From contig DJUI01000011.1 of NCBI GenBank assembly GCA_002438305.1, positions 32,029 to 37,881 of the forward strand: DNA of 5,853 bases, written 5' to 3'. Both the position numbers and the translations under genes were made by a program. Under the pieces are notes generated by a model. It saw only the letters and a program-made list of their open reading frames with translations. It had not been told where the DNA came from and ran no database searches. Position 1 is the first letter of the stretch. Every line of letters starts with the position of its first letter. The DNA comes from Staphylococcaceae bacterium UBA6286 (GTDB lineage Bacteria; Bacillota; Bacilli; Staphylococcales; Staphylococcaceae). Shown here in pieces: positions 1-5,853 of this stretch.

Positions 1-1
1 T

Positions 2-409
2 CCAGGACTTATCGTGCTTCTCATCTTCCTGCTGAGTCTCATCAGTCTATTGATTGCAATGCCGATTCTTAGAAAATTCAAAGTGGCTGCACCTAACTTT
101 AGACCGCTTTATTTCTGGCGTGTACCAAAAAGTGTATTATATCTTTATGTGATTGCTGTACTGATTAAGCTGCTGCTGACACCTGAAGATGTCATTCTGC
201 TCGGCATAGTCACGAACTTACAGTATGTGTTAGAATGGATTATATTTATTCAGGGGATATCATTGATCAGTTTCTTTATCAAAGTGAAACGTACCCCAAC
301 CATCATCAATGTGTTGATGTTTATCTTTGCCTTTATTATGGCGCCGATCACACAACTGCTCGGCATGCTTGATTTGATCATCAACGTGAAAGCGAGAATC
401 AAACTTTAA
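2..409 (+). CDS. YybS-like DUF2232 multi-pass membrane protein, C-terminal part (5' end outside window)
   Basis: The reading frame is open from the first bases of the window (cca gga ctt atc gtg) to TAA at 407-409, so this is the 3' part of a longer gene. The GTG at 14 is only an internal valine codon with no ribosome binding site in view. The visible 135 or so residues are strongly hydrophobic, with about four likely membrane segments separated by short basic loops such as ILRKFKV and IKVKRTP, and the protein ends in a basic tail (VKARIKL). There is no catalytic motif in the visible part. The family call rests on this membrane character and on position: a DUF2232/YybS-type protein normally lies directly upstream of gdpP in staphylococci and bacilli. 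Its biochemical role is not established. The stop lies 19 bases before gdpP, which suggests co-transcription. The coding call is firm; the family name is partly inferred from context. Confidence 0.8.
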   Translation, partial: PGLIVLLIFLLSLISLLIAMPILRKFKVAAPNFRPLYFWRVPKSVLYLYVIAVLIKLLLTPEDVILLGIVTNLQYVLEWIIFIQGISLISFFIKVKRTPTIINVLMFIFAFIMAPITQLLGMLDLIINVKARIKL

Positions 410-428
410 TGAATAGTGAGGTGTCCAG

Positions 429-2399
429 ATGAATCGTAAATATAACAGGCAGGCATTAATGATTCCTTTTGTAGTCATGTGTATTGCTGCCCTTATTCTC
501 GTCGGATTGTTATTTATTGTTCATCGAGTCATGGCACTGCTTGCAGGCGGCATCATTATAGCAATCATTGGAATAAGTGTATTTGTACTTAAAAACGGCA
601 TTCAGCGCAATGAACGTTATTTTGAACAGCTATCCACACGTGTACATAAAGGCCGGTCATTCGCTGTGACAGAACTTCCTATTGGTGTAGTACTGCTGGA
701 TGACTCAGGTCATGTAGAATGGCATAACCAGTTTATCAATGAAAAAATTGACCGTCCCATATTAAGCGATCCAATCAACGAAGTGTTTCCTAATCTGTTG
801 AATCAACTGAAAGTCAATGGTATAGATGAAGTGCAGACACAGTATAAGGATAATAAGTTCAAAGTGCGTTATGGAGAGGAGACGAATGTTCTTTATTTTC
901 TCGATATTACAGACAAAGTAGAAACTGATGAACTGTTCGAAGAATCAAAACCGGTCATCGGAACTATTTTTCTCGATAACTATGATGAAATTACGCAGAA
1001 TATGAGTGATGCCAATAGAACAGAAATGAACAGTATGATGACGACAGCAATCAATACATGGGCTGAAGAAAACAATGTCTTCGTGAAACGTTATTCTTCT
1101 GACCAGTTCATTATTTTTCTGAACAATCGTATTTTGAGTCAGATTGAACAGACAAAATTTAACCTGCTGGATATCATTCGTGAGAAAAGTCGTGAAAAGA
1201 AGACGCATATTACGCTAAGTATCGGTATCGGTGAAGGCGCAGATAATTTAATTGCGCTCGGTGAACTTGCTCAATCGAGTCTGGATCTTGCCCTTGGTCG
1301 CGGGGGTGACCAAGTAGCAATCAAAAACTCAGCTGGCGGTGTAAGGTTCTTCGGTGGCAAGACCGATCCGATGGAAAAACGTACCCGTGTCCGCGCGCGT
1401 GTCATATCGCATGCCTTGAAGGATATTCTTGCAGAAGGTGATAACGTCATTATCATGGGGCATAAACGTCCTGATATGGATGCTATCGGAGCAGCAATTG
1501 GTGTCGCAAGATTTGCCAAGATGAATCAACTGAAAGCTTATATTGTATTAAACGACCATGATATCGATGAAACATTAAGCCGCGTGATGAATGAAATTGC
1601 TGAGAAACCTGAACTGAATGAAACATTCATTACCTCTGATGAGGCATGGACATTGATGACGAATCGAACGACACTCGTCATCGTTGATACGCATAAGCCG
1701 GACATGGTTATTGATGAGAATATACTGAACAAAGCATCGCGAAAAGTAGTCATAGACCATCATCGACGCGGAGAAGAATTTATTTCCAGTCCACTGCTCG
1801 TCTATATGGAACCTTATGCAAGTTCTACTGCTGAGCTTGTGACTGAGTTGCTGGAATATCAACCTGAGGAACACAAATTGACGCGTCTTGAATCAACGGT
1901 CATGCTTGCAGGAATTATCGTCGATACACGAAACTTTACGCTGCGCACAGGTTCACGAACATTTGATGCGGCCAGTTATTTAAGAAGTCACGGGGCTGAT
2001 ACGATTCTTTGCCAGCATTTCTTAAAAGACGATATCAATACGTATTTGAAGCGAAGTGAATTGATCAAAACAGTTGAACTCGGTCATGATGGTGTGGCGA
2101 TTGCGTATGGTCGTGATGATGATATTTATCATCCTGTCGTTGTGGCGCAGGCAGCTGATGAACTGCTCAGCATTGACGGTGTAGAAGCTTCCTTCGTCGT
2201 GGCGAGACGTGATGAAGACTTAGTCGGCATATCTGCACGTTCGCTCGGCGAAATCAATGTTCAGCTGGTGATGGAAGCATTGGGCGGCGGCGGTCATCTA
2301 TCGAATGCAGCGGTACAATTGAGAGATGTATCAGTAGGAACAGCGATTGATCAACTAGAAGAAGTCATCGCTGAACAATTTTCAAGGAGTGAAGTATAA
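429..2399 (+). CDS. gdpP: Cyclic-di-AMP phosphodiesterase GdpP (YybT family)
   Basis: A membrane-bound enzyme that hydrolyses c-di-AMP to pApA, controlling a second messenger linked to potassium and osmotic balance, cell-wall stress and beta-lactam tolerance. At 656 residues it has the usual family length. Two membrane helices (about 9-31 and 34-55) are followed by a PAS-like domain (about 80-145), a degenerate GGDEF domain (about 173-300) in which the signature reads SSDQF (223-227), a DHH domain (about 335-500) and a DHHA1 domain ending in GGGGH (619-623). The expected metal ligands are all visible: H345, D349 and D351 in HKRPDMDA, D420 in VDTHKP, D443-H444-H445 (the DHH motif) and D499 in VDTRNF. 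D420 has the same number as the catalytic aspartate studied in B. subtilis YybT. The ATG at 429 is preceded by GAGGTG-type Shine-Dalgarno sequence at 418-423, five bases away. The TAA overlaps the rplI start by one base. Nothing suggests loss of function. Confidence 0.97.
   Translation: MNRKYNRQALMIPFVVMCIAALILVGLLFIVHRVMALLAGGIIIAIIGISVFVLKNGIQRNERYFEQLSTRVHKGRSFAVTELPIGVVLLDDSGHVEWHNQFINEKIDRPILSDPINEVFPNLLNQLKVNGIDEVQTQYKDNKFKVRYGEETNVLYFLDITDKVETDELFEESKPVIGTIFLDNYDEITQNMSDANRTEMNSMMTTAINTWAEENNVFVKRYSSDQFIIFLNNRILSQIEQTKFNLLDIIREKSREKKTHITLSIGIGEGADNLIALGELAQSSLDLALGRGGDQVAIKNSAGGVRFFGGKTDPMEKRTRVRARVISHALKDILAEGDNVIIMGHKRPDMDAIGAAIGVARFAKMNQLKAYIVLNDHDIDETLSRVMNEIAEKPELNETFITSDEAWTLMTNRTTLVIVDTHKPDMVIDENILNKASRKVVIDHHRRGEEFISSPLLVYMEPYASSTAELVTELLEYQPEEHKLTRLESTVMLAGIIVDTRNFTLRTGSRTFDAASYLRSHGADTILCQHFLKDDINTYLKRSELIKTVELGHDGVAIAYGRDDDIYHPVVVAQAADELLSIDGVEASFVVARRDEDLVGISARSLGEINVQLVMEALGGGGHLSNAAVQLRDVSVGTAIDQLEEVIAEQFSRSEV
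2384..2389 (+). promoter_or_regulatory. rplI ribosome binding site inside the end of gdpP
   Basis: AAGGAG lies within the last codons of gdpP, nine bases before the rplI ATG at 2399. Because the gdpP stop and the rplI start share one base (TAATG), ribosomes ending gdpP translation finish right at the rplI start. Coupled translation is therefore likely, although the site looks strong enough to recruit ribosomes independently. Confidence 0.8.
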
Positions 2400-2848
2400 T
2401 GAAAGTGATTTTTACACAGGATGTTAAAGGAAAAGGGAAAAAAGGCGAAGTAAAAGAAGTCCCAGTAGGATATGCAAACAATTTCCTTCTTAAAAATAAT
2501 TATGCAGTAGAAGCGACACCAGGTAACTTAAAACAACTGCAGGCACAGAATAAGCGTGTTGAGAAAAATAAAGAACAGGAACTGATTGAAGCACAACAAC
2601 TGAAAGAGCGTATTGAAGCACTTGAAGTTGAAGTGAAGGCGAAGTCAGGAGAAGGCGGCCGTCTCTTTGGTTCAGTGAGTACAAAGCAGATTGTAGAAGC
2701 ATTGAAACAACAGCATGATATTAAAGTAGACAAAAGAAAGATGGATCTGCCGGACGGTATTCGAAGCCTGGGCTATACCAATGTCCCTGTCAAGCTGCAT
2801 AATCAAGTATCTGCAAACTTGAAAGTCCATGTAACTGAAGCATCATAA
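2399..2848 (+). CDS. rplI: 50S ribosomal protein L9
   Basis: A large-subunit protein that binds 23S rRNA near the base of the L1 stalk and helps maintain reading frame and subunit quality. The 149-residue length is typical. The N-terminal RNA-binding domain (about 1-45) carries the family signature from GKGKKGEV through [11 protein letters not shown] (residues 11-31). A long, charged Lys/Glu/Gln-rich connecting helix follows (about 42-76). The C-terminal domain starts near [15 protein letters not shown] and runs to the end. The ATG at 2399 overlaps the gdpP stop by one base and is served by AAGGAG at 2384-2389. Sixteen bases separate its stop from dnaB. The gdpP-rplI-dnaB linkage is conserved in staphylococci and bacilli, so this is the normal locus and not a moved copy. 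Confidence 0.98.
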   Translation: MKVIFTQDVKGKGKKGEVKEVPVGYANNFLLKNNYAVEATPGNLKQLQAQNKRVEKNKEQELIEAQQLKERIEALEVEVKAKSGEGGRLFGSVSTKQIVEALKQQHDIKVDKRKMDLPDGIRSLGYTNVPVKLHNQVSANLKVHVTEAS

Positions 2849-2850
2849 TT

Positions 2851-2857
2851 AAGGAGG
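2851..2857 (+). promoter_or_regulatory. dnaB ribosome binding site (near-consensus)
   Basis: AAGGAGG is a perfect match to the anti-Shine-Dalgarno core, with seven bases to the ATG at 2865. It is the strongest site in the window by eye, and it lies just downstream of the rplI stop, so dnaB can be initiated independently of coupling. It also fixes the dnaB start. Confidence 0.85.
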
Positions 2858-2864
2858 CGCACTA

Positions 2865-4265
2865 ATGGAAGATTACAATCAATCATTACAGATGCCCCAC
2901 CATTTAGAAGCGGAGCAGTCTGTTCTTGGTGCGATTCTGATCGATCCAGAGCTGTTGATGCCGACGCTTGAGCGCCTGCTGCCACAGCACTTCTACCGAA
3001 AAAATCATCAGCATATCTTCCAGGCCATGCTGTCGCTCGCAGAGAAAAATGCAGAAGTTGATATCGTGACGATAACCAACCAGATGACTGCTGAAGGAAC
3101 ACTTGATGAATCGGGTGGACCAGGCTATCTGCTTGAACTATCAAACATTGTACCGACGACACGTAATATCGACTTCTATACAGAGATTGTATTTCGTGAT
3201 GCAGTGAAACGGCAGTTAATTACGGTTGCAGATTCCATCGCAAAAGATGGCTACAACGATGAACTTGAGCTGGAATCATTATTGAGTGATGCTGAGAAGC
3301 GGATTATGGAGATATCCGCGTCCCGTGGCACAGATGGCTTCAAGTACATCAAAGAAATTCTCCAGACTGTATTTGAAAATGCAGAAGAATTGGACCGGAA
3401 CCAAGGGCAGACACCGGGTATTCCAACCGGTTACCGGGATCTTGATAAGATGACAGCAGGATTTAACCGCAATGACCTGATCATTATCGCTGCCAGACCT
3501 TCTGTAGGTAAGACAGCATTTGCGCTGAACATTGCGCAGCAGGTCGCCACACATGACCAAGGTTATTCTGTTGCTATATTCTCACTAGAGATGGGAGCCG
3601 ATCAGCTGGCAACCCGGATGATCTGCAGTACAGGTAATGTGGACTCTAATCGACTGAGAACAGGAACGATGGAGAATGAGGACTGGAACCGGTTCACGGT
3701 TGCTATCGGTAAACTGGCGAAGACGAATATTTATATCGACGATACCCCGGGCATTCGCATCACGGATATTCGCGCCAAATCACGACGTTTGAAGCAGGAG
3801 CACGGGCTAGATATGATATTGATTGATTATTTGCAGCTCATTCAAGGTTCTGGTTCTAGAAGCTCTGACAACCGTCAGCAGGAAGTATCTGAAATATCCC
3901 GGATGTTAAAAGCACTGGCGAGAGAGCTTGAATGTCCAGTGATTGCCTTAAGTCAGCTGTCCCGTGGCGTAGAACAACGGCAAGACAAGCGGCCGATGAT
4001 GAGTGACATCCGTGAATCAGGATCGATTGAGCAGGATGCGGATATTGTAGCGTTCTTGTACCGTGATGACTATTATAACCGAGGAAACGGCGAAGACGGT
4101 GAAGATGGCGAAATCGATGCAGGTGTGCAGGACGAAAATGGTGAGATTGAAATCATCATTGCCAAGCAGCGTAACGGTCCGACGGGTACTGTAAAACTAA
4201 ACTTCATGAAGCAGTACAATAAGTTCACGGATATTAGCTATGAGTATTCTGGACTAGAAGGTTAA
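2865..4265 (+). CDS. dnaB: Replicative DNA helicase DnaB (B. subtilis DnaC equivalent)
   Basis: The hexameric 5'-3' helicase that unwinds DNA ahead of the replication fork and recruits DnaG primase. In Gram-positives it is loaded at oriC with the help of DnaI. The 466-residue length is normal for staphylococci. The N-terminal helical domain (about 8-110) starts with PHHLEAEQSVLGAILID and is followed by a linker and a RecA-like ATPase domain (about 185-460). Motifs seen are Walker A ARPSVGKT (210-217, K216 and T217), the catalytic glutamate in SLEMG (E242), Walker B MILIDYLQ (317-324, D321), the ALSQLSR sensor (Q364, R367), and the KQRNGPTG segment (434-441) that includes the arginine-finger region. 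A short acidic Gly/Glu/Asp loop lies at 407-427; this spot is variable in the family. No intein or frameshift interrupts the gene. It is the last gene of its unit, with a terminator hairpin starting 18 bases after the stop. Confidence 0.98.
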   Translation: MEDYNQSLQMPHHLEAEQSVLGAILIDPELLMPTLERLLPQHFYRKNHQHIFQAMLSLAEKNAEVDIVTITNQMTAEGTLDESGGPGYLLELSNIVPTTRNIDFYTEIVFRDAVKRQLITVADSIAKDGYNDELELESLLSDAEKRIMEISASRGTDGFKYIKEILQTVFENAEELDRNQGQTPGIPTGYRDLDKMTAGFNRNDLIIIAARPSVGKTAFALNIAQQVATHDQGYSVAIFSLEMGADQLATRMICSTGNVDSNRLRTGTMENEDWNRFTVAIGKLAKTNIYIDDTPGIRITDIRAKSRRLKQEHGLDMILIDYLQLIQGSGSRSSDNRQQEVSEISRMLKALARELECPVIALSQLSRGVEQRQDKRPMMSDIRESGSIEQDADIVAFLYRDDYYNRGNGEDGEDGEIDAGVQDENGEIEIIIAKQRNGPTGTVKLNFMKQYNKFTDISYEYSGLEG

Positions 4266-4282
4266 AAATCTAAAAATAAAAT

Positions 4283-4326
4283 AAACGTACATTTTTTATA
4301 ACAGATATAAAAAATGTACGTTTTTT
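4283..4326 (+). terminator. Rho-independent terminator after dnaB
   Basis: Positions 4283-4300 pair perfectly with 4306-4323, giving an 18-bp stem with a five-base loop (ACAGA). A run of six T's (4321-4326) forms the 3' side of the stem base and the tail. The stem is AT-rich apart from the ACGTAC part, so its stability comes from length. The upstream side is A-rich (about 4264-4285), so the opposite strand also reads hairpin followed by T-rich sequence, and it could act in both directions. No convergent gene needs this here. It closes the gdpP-rplI-dnaB unit and separates it from purA. Confidence 0.9.
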
Positions 4327-4469
4327 GTTATCGTTACAGTCTTAATCATCATATTTCGTCTGTATAGCAATCATGTATAAAAAGTACTTTAATGACTTAT
4401 ATATCAACGTTTGAAGCTTATCTGGCAATGCATCTGAGTAGTCGTGACTATCTGAAACTTTACATTTGA
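4327..4469 (+). other. AT-rich intergenic stretch with no evident gene
   Basis: These roughly 145 bases between the dnaB terminator and the purA control region hold no supported coding sequence or recognised RNA. The only in-frame start of note (ATG at 4373) gives 13 codons without a ribosome binding site. A perfect 10-base palindrome, AAAGTACTTT, sits at 4381-4390. I see nothing else with clear structure. Confidence 0.6.
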
Positions 4470-4482
4470 AACGTTCGGCTTT
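4470..4482 (-). promoter_or_regulatory. Candidate PurR binding site (PurBox) upstream of purA
   Basis: GTTCGG at 4473-4478 is the reverse complement of the PurBox core CCGAAC. Taking the B. subtilis consensus AWWWCCGAACWWT from memory, the minus-strand 13-mer matches at 11 of 13 positions; the two mismatches flank the core. It lies directly upstream of the -35 element, a position suited to repression. PurR of low-GC Gram-positives represses purine synthesis genes, including purA, and is released by PRPP. PurR normally uses paired inverted boxes. The only partner seen is weak (CTGAAA at 4452-4457, 4 of 6 core bases), so this call is provisional. Confidence 0.45.
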
Positions 4483-4485
4483 CGT

Positions 4486-4514
4486 TTGATTTTTATGTCA
4501 TTCATTGATAGAAT
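4486..4514 (+). promoter_or_regulatory. Sigma-A-type promoter of purA
   Basis: The -35 element TTGATT (4486-4491, 4 of 6) and the -10 element TAGAAT (4509-4514, 5 of 6) are separated by the optimal 17 bases. The predicted transcription start is near 4521, giving a short leader of about 25 bases, which leaves no room for a riboswitch or leader attenuator. The preceding dnaB terminator makes a separate purA promoter necessary. Identified by eye only. Confidence 0.75.
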
Positions 4515-4534
4515 AACAAAGGTTGATTAAATTT

Positions 4535-4540
4535 GGAGGT
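4535..4540 (+). promoter_or_regulatory. purA ribosome binding site that decides the start
   Basis: GGAGGT sits six bases before the ATG at 4547. It rules out the in-frame TTG at 4523, which would lie upstream of this site and only about two bases from the predicted transcript start. Confidence 0.88.
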
Positions 4541-4546
4541 GCAAGG

Positions 4547-5836
4547 ATGTCATCTATCGTAGTAGTTGGAACGCAATGGGGAGACGAAGGTAAAGGTAAG
4601 ATTACTGACTTCTTGTCAGAACAGGCAAATGTGATTGCACGTTTTTCAGGTGGTAATAACGCTGGACATACGATTAAATTTGGCGGCGAAACATATAAAT
4701 TACATTTAGTACCGTCTGGTATTTTCTATTCAGACAAACTATCAGTCATTGGTAACGGAGTTGTTGTCGATCCTGTAGCCCTGCTGAAAGAATTGGATGC
4801 ATTAAATGAACGAGGTATTTCTACAGATAACTTACGTATCTCAAATCGAGCGCAAGTGATTCTACCGTATCACTTAAAGCAGGATGAGCTGGAAGAAGAA
4901 AAACGCGGAGACAATAAAATCGGTACGACTAAAAAAGGAATCGGACCTGCTTATGTAGATAAAGTGCAGCGTATCGGTATCCGTCTTGCTGATTTATTGG
5001 ATGAAGAAACATTCCGAGTGAAACTTGAAGACAACTTAGCTGCTAAAAACGAATTGTTCGAAAAAATGTTCGGTGCTGAAGGATTTACGTTTGATGAAAT
5101 ATTTGACACGTATTATGCAGCGGGACAACGCTTGAAACCATTTGTCACAGATACAGCGAAAGTATTGGATGATGCCTTCCATGCTGACGAAAAAGTATTG
5201 TTCGAAGGCGCGCAAGGCGTCATGCTTGATATCGATCACGGGACTTATCCGTTTGTGACATCAAGTAATCCGATTGCAGGTAATGTCACAGTCGGTACAG
5301 GTGTCGGTCCAACGTTTGTAGACCGCGTCATCGGTGTCTGTAAAGCTTATACTTCCCGTGTCGGCGACGGTCCATTCCCGACTGAACTATTTGATGAAAA
5401 TGGCCATCATATCCGTGAAATAGGTCGTGAGTACGGCACAACGACAGGTCGTCCGAGACGTGTCGGCTGGTTCGATTCAGTTGTATTACGTCACTCACGC
5501 CGTGTCAGTGGTATCACTGACTTGTCTATTAACTCTATCGATGTGTTGACAGGACTTGAGACAGTGAAAATTTGTACGGCTTATGAGCTGGATGGTCAAG
5601 AAATAACGGAATATCCGGCTAACTTAAATGAATTAAACCGCTGTCAGCCGGTATTTGAAGAACTACCCGGCTGGACTGAAGATGTGACAGCGTGCAAAAC
5701 AATGGAAGAGCTGCCTGATAACGCTCGTCGTTATTTAGAGCGCATTTCTGAGTTATGTGACGTCAAAATATCAATTTTCTCAGTAGGACCTGACCGTAAT
5801 CAGACAAACTTATTAGAAGATCTTTGGAAGAATTAG
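4547..5836 (+). CDS. purA: Adenylosuccinate synthetase
   Basis: Cytosolic enzyme that joins IMP and aspartate using GTP to give adenylosuccinate, the first step from IMP to AMP; PurB then completes AMP. Starting at ATG 4547 the protein has 429 residues, close to the family norm of about 430. Key motifs are the N-terminal loop [11 protein letters not shown] (8-18) with the catalytic acid D13, NNAGHT (37-42) with the catalytic base H41, the IMP-binding GTTKKGIGP (126-134), R142 (probably equivalent to E. coli R143, supplied across the dimer), and GTTTGRPRR (297-305), the aspartate-binding loop. The usual C-terminal end SVGPDRNQT is present. The start is chosen because it begins the conserved MSSIVVVG strand and is preceded by GGAGGT. 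The gene stands alone with its own promoter and a candidate PurR site, and in this family usually lies just before tRNA and walR genes, which are outside the window. Confidence 0.98.
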   Translation: MSSIVVVGTQWGDEGKGKITDFLSEQANVIARFSGGNNAGHTIKFGGETYKLHLVPSGIFYSDKLSVIGNGVVVDPVALLKELDALNERGISTDNLRISNRAQVILPYHLKQDELEEEKRGDNKIGTTKKGIGPAYVDKVQRIGIRLADLLDEETFRVKLEDNLAAKNELFEKMFGAEGFTFDEIFDTYYAAGQRLKPFVTDTAKVLDDAFHADEKVLFEGAQGVMLDIDHGTYPFVTSSNPIAGNVTVGTGVGPTFVDRVIGVCKAYTSRVGDGPFPTELFDENGHHIREIGREYGTTTGRPRRVGWFDSVVLRHSRRVSGITDLSINSIDVLTGLETVKICTAYELDGQEITEYPANLNELNRCQPVFEELPGWTEDVTACKTMEELPDNARRYLERISELCDVKISIFSVGPDRNQTNLLEDLWKN

Positions 5837-5839
5837 CAC

Positions 5840-5853
5840 AAAAAGAGGCTGGA
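5840..5853 (+). terminator. Possible left arm of the purA terminator, cut by window end
   Basis: Three bases after the purA TAG, an A-run (5840-5844) leads into GAGGCTGGA at the window edge. An A-run followed by a GC-rich segment right after a stop is what the 5' half of a Rho-independent hairpin looks like, and AAAAGAGGCTGG-type terminator arms are common in Staphylococcaceae. The pairing half is not in the window, so it cannot be confirmed. Confidence 0.45.

Noticed and set aside
14..16. GTG as the start of the first membrane protein
   Set aside because: The frame is open back to the window edge with no ribosome binding site, so this is an internal valine codon.
2118..2133. Near-palindrome GATGATATTTATCATC inside gdpP
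   Set aside because: It is explained by the Asp-Asp-Ile-Tyr-His codons of the conserved protein, and there is no T-run or other regulatory context.
2819..2849. Promoter-like TTGAAA and CATAAT at the end of rplI, before dnaB
   Set aside because: The spacer is 19 bases, longer than optimal, and the predicted start would fall within the dnaB Shine-Dalgarno, leaving it unusable.
2803..3162. 119-codon open frame on the minus strand across the rplI/dnaB junction
   Set aside because: It lies antisense to conserved dnaB sequence, shows no recognisable protein features and has no evident promoter; best read as a coding shadow.
3425..3432. AACCGGTT palindrome among repeated CCGG motifs in dnaB
   Set aside because: It is a short palindrome within conserved coding sequence and fits Gly/Thr/Arg codon use; no repeat array or element boundary is present.
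4373..4414. 13-codon ORF in the intergenic region
   Set aside because: It is very short, has no ribosome binding site and shows no sign of a leader-peptide design; likely chance.
4523..4546. Upstream TTG start for purA adding eight residues
   Set aside because: It precedes the GGAGGT site that serves ATG 4547, nearly coincides with the predicted transcript start, and adds residues absent from the conserved PurA N-terminus.

Overview
The window is a housekeeping stretch of a Firmicutes chromosome. Gene order and protein sequence point to the family Staphylococcaceae. The order is a DUF2232/YybS-type membrane protein (3' part), gdpP, rplI, dnaB and then purA, all on the + strand. This matches the order I recall near the replication origin of Staphylococcus and Macrococcus chromosomes, just upstream of the walRK region. 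Two 60-base coding lines counted by hand gave about 40-45% G+C, which is high for S. aureus. A higher-GC relative such as some Macrococcus species is possible, but this is a weak inference from composition and was not tested by a search.

Layout. Positions 2-409 hold the end of a multi-pass membrane protein whose start lies before the window. After 19 bases comes gdpP (429-2399), the membrane-anchored c-di-AMP phosphodiesterase. Its TAA overlaps the ATG of rplI (2399-2848, ribosomal protein L9) by one base. Sixteen bases after rplI, behind a near-perfect Shine-Dalgarno, is dnaB (2865-4265, replicative helicase). An 18-bp hairpin with a T-run (4283-4326) ends this unit. The 281-base gap before purA (4547-5836, adenylosuccinate synthetase) holds that terminator, about 145 bases of AT-rich sequence with no evident gene, a candidate PurR box, a good sigma-A-type promoter and a strong RBS. 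The last bases look like the left arm of a purA terminator cut by the window edge.

How the genes relate. The first four genes look like one transcription unit: gaps are short or negative, no terminator lies between them, and a strong one follows dnaB. The unit links second-messenger turnover (GdpP), translation (L9) and replication (DnaB). purA is a separate unit with its own promoter, probably under purine control, and makes the AMP precursor adenylosuccinate from IMP.

All five genes are intact where visible, with their key catalytic residues present. I saw no mobile element, CRISPR array, RNA gene, frameshift or sign of recent transfer. I did not find an undescribed system; the points worth checking are mainly regulatory.
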